Shown: piece after piece, positions 55,507-64,000 of the stretch
How the letters are laid out: every line of letters begins with the position of its first letter
Numbering within the stretch: the first letter of the stretch is position 1
Translations under genes and position numbers: made by a program
From: Bacteroidota bacterium
GTDB lineage: Bacteria; Bacteroidota; Ignavibacteria; UBA10030; UBA6906
Assembly: GCA_019637975.1 (NCBI GenBank)
Contig: JAHBUR010000022.1
Span: forward strand, 1-64,000
Reading direction: 5' to 3'
Length of the DNA stretch: 64,000 bases
The notes under the pieces: generated by a model
What the model saw: the letters and a program-made list of their open reading frames with translations, nothing else
Told to the model about the DNA's origin: nothing
Database searches by the model: none

Positions 55507-56802
55507 ATGAACCTTCTTTCCATAGGCATAAGTCACAACACTGCATCGCTCGACATTCGCGAAAGAATGTGGATGTCAAACGATGAAGTGAAGGAAGCAT
55601 TGAAGCAGTTGAAGGAAAAGTACTTCAACGAAGCGATGCTTGTGTCGACCTGCAACCGCACGGAGTTGTACGGGCTCACGCCTGATACACAAGTGGACGA
55701 TGCCGGATTGAAGACATTCCTGATTGATTTCAAGGGCGCGTCGGGAATTGTAACGCCGAATCACTTTTACGGCAGTCTTGCCGGCGGATCAGTCAGCCAC
55801 TTGTTCAAAGTTGCGGCGGGGGTGGATTCGATGGTGATTGGCGATATTCAGATTCTCAACCAGGTAAAGGAAGCATTCAATCTTGCCACCGAAACGGGCG
55901 TGATGGGGCCTGTGATGAACAGGCTGATGCAGGCAACGCTGCACGTCGGGAAGCGTGTCCGGACGGAGACGTCCATTTGCGAAGGTGCTGTTTCCGTAAG
56001 TTATGCTGCGGTAGAATTGGCCAGCAAGATTTTCGCCGAACTGTCGAAGAAATCGGCCCTGCTGATCGGGGCTGGAGAAACCGGCGAACTGACCATGAAG
56101 CATCTGATCGGCAAAGGGATTGGAAGAATAAAAATAGCCAACCGCACGCGGGAAAAAGCCGAAGCGCTGATCACGTCGCTCAAAGCCTACACCATCGGCG
56201 AAGTGCTGGACTACGATCAGATTTCGGAAGCTCTCCGCACAGTGGATATTGTGATTACGTCTGTCAATAGTCCTGCCTACATAGTTCAGCCCGATCATGT
56301 CCGCAGCATGATGAAACAGCGCGCAAACAATCCTCTTTTCATTATTGATATCAGCGTACCGCGTAGCGTCGATCCATCATGCAACAAAGTGGAAAATGTG
56401 TTCGTGTACGATATGGATTCGCTGAGCGCTATTGTTGACAAGAATATTGAAAAGCGCAAAGCCGAGTTGCCGAAAGTGACCACGATCGTTCGAGAGGAAA
56501 CGCTGGAGTTCTTCAAATGGCACAACTCGCTGCAAGTCGGCCCGACGATTCAGGAACTGACCTCCGCGATTGAATCGATCCGCCAGTTGGAAGTCGAGAG
56601 GAACATCAATCGCTTCAAGCCGGAGGATCGTGAACTCGTGGAAATGCTGACAAAACGTATCATCAACAAAATCCTGCACCAACCGATTACCAACTTGCGA
56701 AACGGGGCACAAAACGGCGCCCGGGGTTCCGAGACGGTGAACCGCATCAAAGCACTGCGCGATTTGTTCGGAATCGAAGAGAAGGATAGTCATGGCAGTT
56801 GA
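55507..56802 (+). CDS. hemA: Glutamyl-tRNA reductase
   Basis: A 431-residue enzyme of the C5 pathway, reducing Glu-tRNA to glutamate-1-semialdehyde with NADPH. The catalytic Cys49 is in VSTCNRTELYG. GVDSMVIGDIQILNQVKEAF, the NADPH-binding LLIGAGETGELTMKHLIG and FIIDISVPRSVDP are diagnostic, and the C-terminal dimerisation helix is present. It overlaps hemC by 11 bases. Regulation often acts on this step by heme feedback. Confidence 0.96.
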   Translation: MNLLSIGISHNTASLDIRERMWMSNDEVKEALKQLKEKYFNEAMLVSTCNRTELYGLTPDTQVDDAGLKTFLIDFKGASGIVTPNHFYGSLAGGSVSHLFKVAAGVDSMVIGDIQILNQVKEAFNLATETGVMGPVMNRLMQATLHVGKRVRTETSICEGAVSVSYAAVELASKIFAELSKKSALLIGAGETGELTMKHLIGKGIGRIKIANRTREKAEALITSLKAYTIGEVLDYDQISEALRTVDIVITSVNSPAYIVQPDHVRSMMKQRANNPLFIIDISVPRSVDPSCNKVENVFVYDMDSLSAIVDKNIEKRKAELPKVTTIVREETLEFFKWHNSLQVGPTIQELTSAIESIRQLEVERNINRFKPEDRELVEMLTKRIINKILHQPITNLRNGAQNGARGSETVNRIKALRDLFGIEEKDSHGS

Positions 56803-57763
56803 CAGGATCATTATCGGAAGCCGGGGGAGTGAACTTGCCTTGTGGCAGGCACATTGGGTGCAAGGAGAGTTGCTGAAGCGGTTTCGCGATCTCGAAATCC
56901 GGATTGACAGAATCAAAACAAAGGGGGACAAGATTCTCGATTCACCTCTATCGAAAATCGGCGACAAGGGGTTGTTCACGCGGGAGATCGAAGAGGCGCT
57001 TCTCACGAAACAGATTGACCTGGCCGTCCACAGTCTGAAAGATCTCCCGACACAACTTCCCGACGGTCTCATGCTCGGCGCGATTTGCGAGCGTGAGGAT
57101 GTTCGCGATGTGTTCATTCCTCATCCCGCCAACCAGGAAAGGACCCTGCTCAATCAGCCGCAACGGGCGAGAATTGCAACCGGAAGCTTGCGTCGGAAAT
57201 GTCAATTGTTGAACCTTCGACCGGATTTTGAAATCATTGATATTCGTGGCAATCTCAACACACGAATGAAGAAACTCGAAGAGAGTGACTGGGCCGGAAT
57301 GATACTTGCACGGGCCGGGGTTGTCCGGCTTGGTTGGGAGGCACGTATCGGCGAGAGCATTGATGCGGAGACGATACTTCCGGCAGTCGGGCAAGGAGCA
57401 TTGGGTATCGAAATCAGAGTTGGTGATACGCGAACGGCGGAGTTTGCGAGATCCCTTCATCATCATATCACTGCACAAGCGGCATTGGCTGAGCGTGCGT
57501 TGCTGCGAAAGCTCGAAGGCGGCTGCCAGGTGCCGATCGGAACATTCGGTCGGGTTGATGCTGAAAAGAATGAACTGAAGCTTGACGCGATTGTCGGATC
57601 ACTCGACGGCAAAACAATCGTGCGAGGTAAAATGCACGGAAGTGTTTCGTCCGCTGAAAACATCGGCTCGAAGCTCGCGGAAACACTGCTCGCCGGAGGC
57701 GCTGATCGTATTCTTGATGCAATCCGATCGACAGCGAGCGCGGACAAGGTTGGCGGGGCATAG
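56792..57763 (+). CDS. hemC: Porphobilinogen deaminase (hydroxymethylbilane synthase)
   Basis: A 323-residue enzyme that polymerises four porphobilinogens. Visible motifs are IIGSRGSELALWQAHWV, KGDKILD, LAVHSLKDLPTQLPDGL, RIATGSLRRKCQLLNLRPDF and LEGGCQVPIG, in which Cys245 carries the dipyrromethane cofactor. Length and architecture are normal. It overlaps hemA by 11 bases and precedes hemD by 8. Confidence 0.97.
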   Translation: MAVDRIIIGSRGSELALWQAHWVQGELLKRFRDLEIRIDRIKTKGDKILDSPLSKIGDKGLFTREIEEALLTKQIDLAVHSLKDLPTQLPDGLMLGAICEREDVRDVFIPHPANQERTLLNQPQRARIATGSLRRKCQLLNLRPDFEIIDIRGNLNTRMKKLEESDWAGMILARAGVVRLGWEARIGESIDAETILPAVGQGALGIEIRVGDTRTAEFARSLHHHITAQAALAERALLRKLEGGCQVPIGTFGRVDAEKNELKLDAIVGSLDGKTIVRGKMHGSVSSAENIGSKLAETLLAGGADRILDAIRSTASADKVGGA

Positions 57764-57771
57764 CTGACTCC

Positions 57772-58557
57772 ATGAGTCTTCACGGCAAGACAATTCTGAT
57801 TACCCGCCAGCGCGAGCAGTCGGGTGAGTTTGTGGCCGAGATTGAAAAGCGGGGAGGTCGTGCTGTTGTCATTCCGATGATACACATCTCCGACCCGGAA
57901 AGTTGGAAAGAATGTGACGAAGCGTTGGATCATCTTTCTGCATATCATGCAATCGTCTTCCCAAGTGCAAATGGTGTTGAGGGTTTTTTTCGGAGAGTTG
58001 AACAACTCGGGATTGATCCGCCGACCTTGGCAAATACCGATATCTTCCCTGTCGGCGAGAAGACGGCTGAAGAGATTGAGAAACGCGGCCTTCGAGTCTA
58101 CCACATACCCGATGAATTTTCGGCTGATGGATTGATTGAATATTTCAGGCAACAGCAAGTAGACGGGAAGCGCTTCTTGCTCGTTCGGGGTAACCTTGGC
58201 AAGGATGACCTCAGGCAAGAACTTGTACATATGGGTGCCGAAGTTGATGCCGTTGAAGTGTACAGTACCGATCCGCCCGGTGAGCCGGCAAGACAAGAAT
58301 TGAAGCAATGCCTTGGCGGAGGATGTGACGTCGTGACATTTGCCAGCCCTTCTGCCGCGAGACATTTCTCTTCGGTTATCAGTGCGGTTGATTTTAGTCG
58401 TGTATCGCAGAAAACGCAAATTGCAGTTATCGGTCCCACAACTCGTGACGTCGTGGAACGGCTTGGATTTCACGTCGGTATAGAAGCGAAGGAATCCACG
58501 AGCAAAGGGCTGGTTGAGGCAATAGACGAATATTACCGGAACCACAACGAACAATAG
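57772..58557 (+). CDS. hemD: Uroporphyrinogen-III synthase
   Basis: A 261-residue protein with the two-lobed HemD fold: KTILITRQREQSGEFVAEIE, AIVFPSANGVEGFF, DIFPVGEKTAEEIEKRG, FLLVRGNLGKDDLRQEL and CDVVTFASPSAARHF, then IGPTTRDVVERLG. Sequence conservation in this family is low, so position between hemC and hemE is part of the evidence. It closes and inverts ring D of hydroxymethylbilane. Confidence 0.93.
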   Translation: MSLHGKTILITRQREQSGEFVAEIEKRGGRAVVIPMIHISDPESWKECDEALDHLSAYHAIVFPSANGVEGFFRRVEQLGIDPPTLANTDIFPVGEKTAEEIEKRGLRVYHIPDEFSADGLIEYFRQQQVDGKRFLLVRGNLGKDDLRQELVHMGAEVDAVEVYSTDPPGEPARQELKQCLGGGCDVVTFASPSAARHFSSVISAVDFSRVSQKTQIAVIGPTTRDVVERLGFHVGIEAKESTSKGLVEAIDEYYRNHNEQ

Positions 58558-58563
58558 GATTTC

Positions 58564-59601
58564 ATGAACGACTTGTTTCTTCGAGCATGCAAGCGACAAA
58601 AGGTTGAACGAACGCCCGTTTGGATGATGCGGCAGGCAGGACGCTACTTGCCGCAGTACCGTGCAGTCCGTGCCAAATCCGATTTCTTGACGATGTGTAA
58701 AACCCCCGAGCTTGCAGCAGAAGTGACGGTACAACCGGTTGACATCATTGGTGTTGACGCGGCAATCATCTTCTCCGACATTCTTGTCATCCCCGAAGCA
58801 ATGGGGCTGCATTTGGAGATGGTGGAGTCGAAAGGCCCGAAGTTTCACAATCCGGTGAGAACGAGTGAAGATGTTCATGCACTTGCGATACCCGATCCGG
58901 AGAGGTCACTTCGCTATGTGATGCAAGCGCTTGAAACAACGAAGCGCATTCTCGGAGGAAGAGTCCCGTTGATCGGTTTCTCCGGCTCTCCGTGGACACT
59001 CGCCGCATACATGATTGAAGGGTCGGGAGGAAAGGAGTGGAAATATGCAAAACGCATGATGCTCGACGACCCTGAGTTGATGAAAGAATTGCTGGGCAAA
59101 CTTGCCGACTCGGTATGTATTTATCTCGAGGCGCAGCTTGCCGCGGGTGCCGATGCAGTGCAAATATTTGATACGTGGGGCGGCGTGTTGACGCCGGATC
59201 AATACAAACGGTTTTCACTTGAATACATCCATCAGATTGTGTCCAAGTTGCATCGGAACGGGCAGCCCGTTATTGTATTCTCCAAAGGCGCCAACCATTC
59301 TCTGAAAGAAATTGCTGATATCGGAGCCGATGTCGTTGGTCTGGATTGGACGATTGACATGGCAGAAGTTAGAAAGTTCATTGGCGACAAAGTAGCGCTT
59401 CAGGGGAATCTCGATCCGTCGACGTTGTACTCTTCTCCGGAATCAATTCGTCACGAAGTGAAATCAATCTTGCGCAAGTTCGGGAAAGGAAGCGGGCATG
59501 TGTTCAATCTCGGTCACGGCATTTTCCCTGATGTGCCGGTGGAACATGCACAAGCATTTGTGCGGGCAGTGAAGGAAGAAAGTCCGCAATATCACTCTTG
59601 A
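58564..59601 (+). CDS. hemE: Uroporphyrinogen decarboxylase
   Basis: A 345-residue enzyme that converts uroporphyrinogen III to coproporphyrinogen III. The signature RTPVWMMRQAGRYLPQYR contains the conserved Arg residues binding the propionates. IIFSDILVIPEAMG with a catalytic Asp, GFSGSPWTLAAYMIEGSGGK and LQGNLDPSTLYS are all typical. Length is normal. It lies 6 bases after hemD. Confidence 0.97.
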   Translation: MNDLFLRACKRQKVERTPVWMMRQAGRYLPQYRAVRAKSDFLTMCKTPELAAEVTVQPVDIIGVDAAIIFSDILVIPEAMGLHLEMVESKGPKFHNPVRTSEDVHALAIPDPERSLRYVMQALETTKRILGGRVPLIGFSGSPWTLAAYMIEGSGGKEWKYAKRMMLDDPELMKELLGKLADSVCIYLEAQLAAGADAVQIFDTWGGVLTPDQYKRFSLEYIHQIVSKLHRNGQPVIVFSKGANHSLKEIADIGADVVGLDWTIDMAEVRKFIGDKVALQGNLDPSTLYSSPESIRHEVKSILRKFGKGSGHVFNLGHGIFPDVPVEHAQAFVRAVKEESPQYHS

Positions 59602-59612
59602 AAACCTGAGCG

Positions 59613-60548
59613 ATGTTCAATCTTCATACATCGGATTCGATGCCCCCGCTGGGTGAACGGGCGCGAGCGTATTTCGAGCAACTCCAGCAAACACTCTGTG
59701 CCGGACTCGAATCGTTCGAACAGGAGAAGCGTTTCTCTGAAGATCATTGGGAACGGGCTGATGGACGCCATCCCGATCAATCAGGCGGTGGTGGACTGAC
59801 GCGCGTTCTTGAAGGCGGAAAGGTGTTCGAGAAGGCGGGAATTCTAACGTCAACCATATTCGGCGGGCTGCCCGAATCACTTGCGATGAAGATGAATGTT
59901 CCGCCGACTGAATTTTACGCCACAGGTGTTTCGCTTATCGTTCATCCGCTCAACCCGATGGTGCCGACAGTGCATGCAAATTTCCGCTACCTCGAGCAAG
60001 GGAACGGCGACAGTTGGTTCGGAGGCGGCACGGACTTGACGCCGTACTATCCTTACGACGAAGATATCAAGCATTTTCACTCTGTCTTGAAGAAAGCGTG
60101 CGATGCCAACGGAGCTGGGTACTATCGGAGCTTCAAAAAATGGTGCGATGAATACTTCTTCATCAAGCATCGGGATGAGGCGCGTGGTGTCGGCGGGTTG
60201 TTCTTCGACTACTTGCGCGGCGATACGGAACATTATTTTGATTTTGTGAGAGCAGTCGGCGGGGCCTTCCTTGAGGCCTATCTTCCCATTGTCAGGAAGA
60301 GGATGAACGAGCCCTGGGGAGATCGTGAACGTGCCTGGCAGGCGCTTCGACGCGGCAGGTATGTGGAATTCAATCTTGTGTATGACCGGGGAACGACTTT
60401 CGGCCTTGAAACCAAGGGGAGAATCGAATCGATCCTCGTGTCGATGCCGCCGAAAGTGGAGTGGCATTACAACATACATCCGGAGCCGAACTCACGCGAA
60501 GCGAAACTGGTTGAAATGTTGAAGTCGCCCAAAGATTGGATTTCGTAG
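59613..60548 (+). CDS. hemF: Oxygen-dependent coproporphyrinogen III oxidase
   Basis: A 311-residue enzyme that decarboxylates coproporphyrinogen III to protoporphyrinogen IX using O2. Family hallmarks are GGGGLTRVLEGGKVFEKAGI, SLIVHPLNPMVPTVHANFRY, WFGGGTDLTPYYPYDED, KHRDEARGVGGLFFDY and YVEFNLVYDRGTTFGL. The oxygen-dependent form, rather than radical-SAM HemN, indicates aerobic or microaerobic life. It is 11 bases downstream of hemE. Confidence 0.97.
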   Translation: MFNLHTSDSMPPLGERARAYFEQLQQTLCAGLESFEQEKRFSEDHWERADGRHPDQSGGGGLTRVLEGGKVFEKAGILTSTIFGGLPESLAMKMNVPPTEFYATGVSLIVHPLNPMVPTVHANFRYLEQGNGDSWFGGGTDLTPYYPYDEDIKHFHSVLKKACDANGAGYYRSFKKWCDEYFFIKHRDEARGVGGLFFDYLRGDTEHYFDFVRAVGGAFLEAYLPIVRKRMNEPWGDRERAWQALRRGRYVEFNLVYDRGTTFGLETKGRIESILVSMPPKVEWHYNIHPEPNSREAKLVEMLKSPKDWIS

Positions 60549-60576
60549 TCAGAAGGTAAAGACAATCTCCTATCAC

Positions 60577-61560
60577 ATGAAACAGGAAAAGCCGGTTGGA
60601 GTAGTTCTTCTGCAGTTGGGCGGTCCCGACTCGCTCGAAAGCGTAGAGCCGTTTCTCTATAACCTCTTTTGCGATCCCGATATTATCGACCTTCCGCTTG
60701 CGTTTCTTTTTCGTGAACGGCTGGCGAAGTTCATATCTGCAAAGCGTGCCCCGAAAGTCCAGGACTTGTACAAGCATATCGGCGGCAAGTCGCCGATCCT
60801 CAAACTGACCAACCGGCAAGCACGGGCGTTGGAACTGGAGCTGCGCAAATCGATCACTGCAAAAGTGTATGTCGCAATGCGCTACTGGCATCCGTTGACG
60901 GATGAAGTTATTGAACAGATCAAAGCGGACGGGGTTGCACGTGTGGTGTTGCTTCCGTTGTACCCGCACTATTCGCGATCAACGACGGGGTCGAGCGTCA
61001 ACGAATGGAACAGGGTTCTTAAACGTCTTCATTGCAACGGGTTACAGACGAGCTTGGTCGAACACTATTGTGACCATCCCCTCTACATCAAGGCGCTGGT
61101 GAACAATATCAATATTGCGTTGAAGCGTGTGGAGGCTCCCGATCGATCAAAAGTGCATCTTGTGTTCAGCGCACACGGTACGCCGATGAAGTTGGTAAAG
61201 GAGGGAGATCCCTACTCGCATCACATACGAAAGACTTATCAAGCTGTTGTCGAGGAGGGAAAATTCGGTTTGCCGCATCATTTGTGTTTTCAGAGCAAAG
61301 TCGGGCCGCAGAAGTGGCTCGAACCGTCGCTCGACGGAACGATTGAGCGGCTCGCTGCCGAGAACGTCTCGCACATTCTTGTTATCCCTGTCGCATTTGT
61401 GTCCGATCATATCGAAACACTCTCCGAAATCAATATGGAGGGAAAGCAAGAAGCAAAGGAGATGGGTATATGGTACTTTGACATGATGCCGGCGTTGCAT
61501 ACGAACCCGCTGTTCATTCAGGCTCTCGCGGATGTTGTTTTGAACGAAGTGAATGTATGA
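60577..61560 (+). CDS. hemH: Ferrochelatase
   Basis: A 327-residue enzyme inserting iron into the porphyrin. GVVLLQLGGPDSLESVEPFL at the N-terminus, VAMRYWHPLTDE, VVLLPLYPHYSRSTTGSS, LVFSAHGTPMKLVKEGDPYS with the catalytic His, and VIPVAFVSDHIETLSEI are visible. The stop overlaps the next gene (ATGA). The adjacent hemF implies the protoporphyrin-dependent route. Confidence 0.96.
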   Translation: MKQEKPVGVVLLQLGGPDSLESVEPFLYNLFCDPDIIDLPLAFLFRERLAKFISAKRAPKVQDLYKHIGGKSPILKLTNRQARALELELRKSITAKVYVAMRYWHPLTDEVIEQIKADGVARVVLLPLYPHYSRSTTGSSVNEWNRVLKRLHCNGLQTSLVEHYCDHPLYIKALVNNINIALKRVEAPDRSKVHLVFSAHGTPMKLVKEGDPYSHHIRKTYQAVVEEGKFGLPHHLCFQSKVGPQKWLEPSLDGTIERLAAENVSHILVIPVAFVSDHIETLSEINMEGKQEAKEMGIWYFDMMPALHTNPLFIQALADVVLNEVNV

Positions 61561-62939
61561 GTTACAACGTGGTTGTCGTTGGCGCCGGTATATCCGGTTT
61601 GACAGCCGCATACTGGCTTCATAAAGCCGGAATAGATGTTACTGTTCTTGAGAAGAACAATGCGGCCGGAGGCACGATGCGTACCTTGAGTGAAGACGGC
61701 TGGCTGATTGAAACCGGACCGAACAGCGCCCTTGAAACAACACCGCTCTTCAACGAGATGTTCGAGGGGCTGGGGATTCTGAATGAACGGTTGTATGCCG
61801 ACGAGAGATCGAACAATCGCTACATTCTCCGTGACGGAAAGCTGCAAGCGCTGCCAATGTCACCGGGGGCGTTTCTGGGAACATCCTTATGGAGCGTTGG
61901 GGGGAAGTTACGGCTCCTGAAAGAACCTTTCATTGGCAAGGCTGAGAAAGAAGAAACAATTGCAGAATTTGTCGAGCGGAGGCTCGGCCGCGAGTTTCTT
62001 GACTACGCGATCAATCCCTTCGTCGCCGGTGTCTATGCCGGAAATCCCGAGCAGTTGAGTGTGCGTGCGGCATTCCCGAAACTCTATGCTTTGGAAGAAA
62101 AGTATGGCGGACTTATAAGGGGTATGATCAAGGGGGCAAAGGAGCGCAAACAGCGGGCAGAGAAGGCGAAAGATCGAGCAAGGATGTTTTCGTTTTTGAA
62201 CGGGATGGAGACGTTCCCGCAGGCGATTGGCGCCCGGCTCGGTGATCGGCTCCGGCTTGGTCGCGAAGTGCTTTCTGTTTCACGCAACGACAATTTCGCG
62301 ATTGCCCTTGTCGAAAGTGGACGTGAACGCTCAATTTCTGCTGATGCCGTCATTGTCGCAACTCCTGCATCGACAGCAAGCGGAGTTATCAAACAACTTG
62401 GCGGGTCCCTTTCTTCTTCCCTCAACCAAATCTACTATCCTCCAGTCGCTGAAGTATTTCTGGGTTTCCGCAGGGAACAAATCAAACGATCGCTGGATGG
62501 ATTCGGGTTTCTCGTTCCTGCGAAAGAACAGAGGAAAATTCTCGGAACAATATGGTCGTCTGTCCTGTTTCCTGGGCGTGCCCCGGAAGGACATCTGGCG
62601 ATGACGACATTCGTGGGCGGCTCACGTCAGCCCGAGTTGTGTGATCGGGATGATACAGAACTTGTCAAGATGGTGACTACGGAGTTGAAGGCGTTAATGA
62701 ATGTTGCCGGCGATCCCGTTTTCTCGAGGATTGTTCGATGGCCGAAGGCCATTCCACAGTACAATCTTGGATACGATAAGATTGTTCAAGAAATGGAGAG
62801 GTGTGAGTACAACAATCCCGGTCTGTACTTCTGCAGCAATTTCAAAGGGGGAATTGCTGTGGGGGATTGCGTTATGAACGGGAAGAAGGTTGCGGAGAAG
62901 ATTCTTTCATTGCGGGATGGCAATCCTGTTGCAGCATGA
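61557..62939 (+). CDS. hemG: Protoporphyrinogen oxidase, FAD-dependent (HemY type)
   Basis: A 460-residue flavoprotein that oxidises protoporphyrinogen IX with O2. The FAD site is VVVVGAGISGLTAAYWLHKA, followed by VTVLEKNNAAGGTMRTL, GPNSALETTPLF, VAGVYAGNPEQLSVRAAFP and the C-terminal NLGYDKIV and GGIAVGDCVMNGKKVAEKIL. It is homologous to HemY proteins and unrelated to the FMN-type E. coli HemG; databases use either symbol. Coupled to hemH by ATGA. Confidence 0.95.
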   Translation: MSYNVVVVGAGISGLTAAYWLHKAGIDVTVLEKNNAAGGTMRTLSEDGWLIETGPNSALETTPLFNEMFEGLGILNERLYADERSNNRYILRDGKLQALPMSPGAFLGTSLWSVGGKLRLLKEPFIGKAEKEETIAEFVERRLGREFLDYAINPFVAGVYAGNPEQLSVRAAFPKLYALEEKYGGLIRGMIKGAKERKQRAEKAKDRARMFSFLNGMETFPQAIGARLGDRLRLGREVLSVSRNDNFAIALVESGRERSISADAVIVATPASTASGVIKQLGGSLSSSLNQIYYPPVAEVFLGFRREQIKRSLDGFGFLVPAKEQRKILGTIWSSVLFPGRAPEGHLAMTTFVGGSRQPELCDRDDTELVKMVTTELKALMNVAGDPVFSRIVRWPKAIPQYNLGYDKIVQEMERCEYNNPGLYFCSNFKGGIAVGDCVMNGKKVAEKILSLRDGNPVAA

Positions 62940-62975
62940 GTAGCGAGCAAATATGACTATCACGAGGAGATAACA

Positions 62976-63995
62976 ATGCAAACAACACTTGTTCCGGGCA
63001 TGTCTTCACGAACAAAAACCGAACCGTTCAAGCGATTGCGGCGAACGCGAATGACGGAAGCGTTGCGGTCAATGGTGAGGGAAACAGAACTCGCGAAGAA
63101 CGATTTTATCTATCCGCTTTTCGTCGTGGAAGGAAACAACTTCAGGAAAGAGGTTTCGTCAATGCCCGGCGTGTATCAGATGTCGGTAGATCACATTGTG
63201 CGGGAATGCGTAGATGTAAAGAAATTGGGGATACCGGCGGTGATCCTGTTCGGAATCCCGAAAGAAAAGGATGAAGTCGGGTCGGGAGCATACGATGAGC
63301 TTGGAGTTGTTCAACAGGCGACAAGGGCTATAAAACAAGAAGTACCGGAACTCGTCGTGATTACTGATGTCTGCTTGTGTGAATACACCTCCCACGGACA
63401 TTGCGGCATCGTCCGCGGGAATGAAATCGTCAATGATGAATCTATTGAGTTGTTGGCAAAGGAAGCTCTGACGCATGTACAGGCGGGTGCGGATATGGTA
63501 GCTCCATCGGATATGTTTGACGGGAGGGTGAAAGCCATCCGTTCGATTCTTGATGAAAACGGGTTCCAGAATATCCCCATTATGTCGTATGCGGCGAAGT
63601 ATGCCTCGGGATTTTACGGACCGTTTCGCGAAGCAGCGGAAAGCACGCCTCATTTCGGCGACCGGCGTTCGCATCAGATGGATCCGGCCAACTCTAACGA
63701 AGCCTTGCGGGAAGTGGAGCAGGACATTATCGAGGGGGCAGACATCGTGATGGTAAAACCGGCAACTCCGTATCTTGATATTATTCGTCGTGTCAAGGAT
63801 AGGTTCGAAATGCCGACAGCAGCCTACAACGTCAGCGGTGAGTTTTCGATGGTGAAAGCGGCAGCGAAAAACGGCTGGATAGATGGCGAACGTGTGATGA
63901 TGGAAATGCTGACCGGCATCAAGCGTGCGGGGGCGGATATGATCCTCACCTACTTCGCAAAGGAAGCTTCCGCCGTTCTTGACAGACAAAAATAA
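62976..63995 (+). CDS. hemB: Delta-aminolevulinic acid dehydratase (porphobilinogen synthase)
   Basis: A 339-residue enzyme joining two 5-aminolevulinates. The two Schiff-base lysines are at 208 ([14 protein letters not shown]) and 261 ([10 protein letters not shown]). The Cys-rich [14 protein letters not shown] is the zinc-binding version of the metal site. GGAG precedes the ATG by 7 bases. It is the last heme gene visible; hemL (glutamate-semialdehyde aminotransferase) is absent from the window and may lie beyond the end. Confidence 0.97.
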   Translation: MQTTLVPGMSSRTKTEPFKRLRRTRMTEALRSMVRETELAKNDFIYPLFVVEGNNFRKEVSSMPGVYQMSVDHIVRECVDVKKLGIPAVILFGIPKEKDEVGSGAYDELGVVQQATRAIKQEVPELVVITDVCLCEYTSHGHCGIVRGNEIVNDESIELLAKEALTHVQAGADMVAPSDMFDGRVKAIRSILDENGFQNIPIMSYAAKYASGFYGPFREAAESTPHFGDRRSHQMDPANSNEALREVEQDIIEGADIVMVKPATPYLDIIRRVKDRFEMPTAAYNVSGEFSMVKAAAKNGWIDGERVMMEMLTGIKRAGADMILTYFAKEASAVLDRQK

Positions 63996-64000
63996 TTCCA

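Noticed and set aside
57463-58878. 471-codon open frame on the minus strand opposite hemD/hemE
   Set aside because: It lies fully opposite strong hemC-hemD-hemE genes, has no recognisable domain and is rich in Cys, Arg and His as antisense frames are.

Overview
The window looks like a chromosome segment from a relative of Ignavibacteria or Kapabacteria in the Bacteroidota/Chlorobi (FCB) assemblage. Supporting signs, all read by eye, are: several large secreted proteins ending in a type IX secretion (T9SS-like) sorting domain with the YPNPFNP signature; a heme cluster in the hemA-C-D-E-F-H-Y-B order; promoter-like TTTG / TAnnTTTG sites; and clear Shine-Dalgarno sites before many starts, which classical Bacteroidetes mostly lack. 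No database search was possible, so the placement is an inference.

Layout. 1-1527 (minus): the 5' part of an ArsC-type arsenate reductase behind an outer-membrane porin. 1919-4335: a small secreted protein, a broken BNR-type gene followed by a hairpin-rich stretch, a YfiT-like DinB protein and a tyrosine recombinase lacking two catalytic positions. 4379-12916: leuS, then an envelope-polysaccharide run (MsbA-like ABC exporter, glycosyltransferase, O-antigen ligase-like protein, glycosyltransferase), DUF1844 and nadK. 12922-13573 (minus): a c-type-cytochrome-like lipoprotein and tRNA-Ala(GGC), with its terminator and a candidate promoter.

13691-34062 is the centre of interest: a dense, mostly start/stop-overlapping run of redox and signalling genes. 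In order: a lipoprotein with two GlcG/HbpS domains, a beta-barrel, a decaheme cytochrome fused to an LVIVD propeller, a three-to-four-heme periplasmic cytochrome, a protein with two cNMP-type domains and four [4Fe-4S] motifs, a b-type membrane cytochrome, a membrane-anchored decaheme cytochrome, a tandem FHA protein, a flavoprotein fused to two FHA domains and a ferredoxin-like domain, a PP2C phosphatase, a PEGA-containing Ser/Thr kinase and two CsgG-like TPR proteins. I read this as a candidate electron path from cytosolic NAD(P)H to the outer membrane whose cytosolic end is under Thr-phosphorylation control. The parts are recognisable families; the combined function is inference.

34068-45606 encodes secreted or surface proteins: two T9SS-type proteins sharing a C-terminal module, each followed by an outer-membrane barrel gene (one intact, one reduced to 32 codons), and a repeat-rich fibre with a peptidase-S74-type chaperone tail. 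45665-54527 holds dipeptide epimerase, acetyl-CoA synthetase, another T9SS-type BNR protein and a small operon of NTF2-like, beta-propeller, DinB and membrane proteins. 54675-63995 is a nearly complete C5-route heme operon (HemX/CcsA-like, hemA, C, D, E, F, H, hemY-type oxidase, hemB). Only hemL is not seen. It could supply the heme the cytochrome cluster needs.
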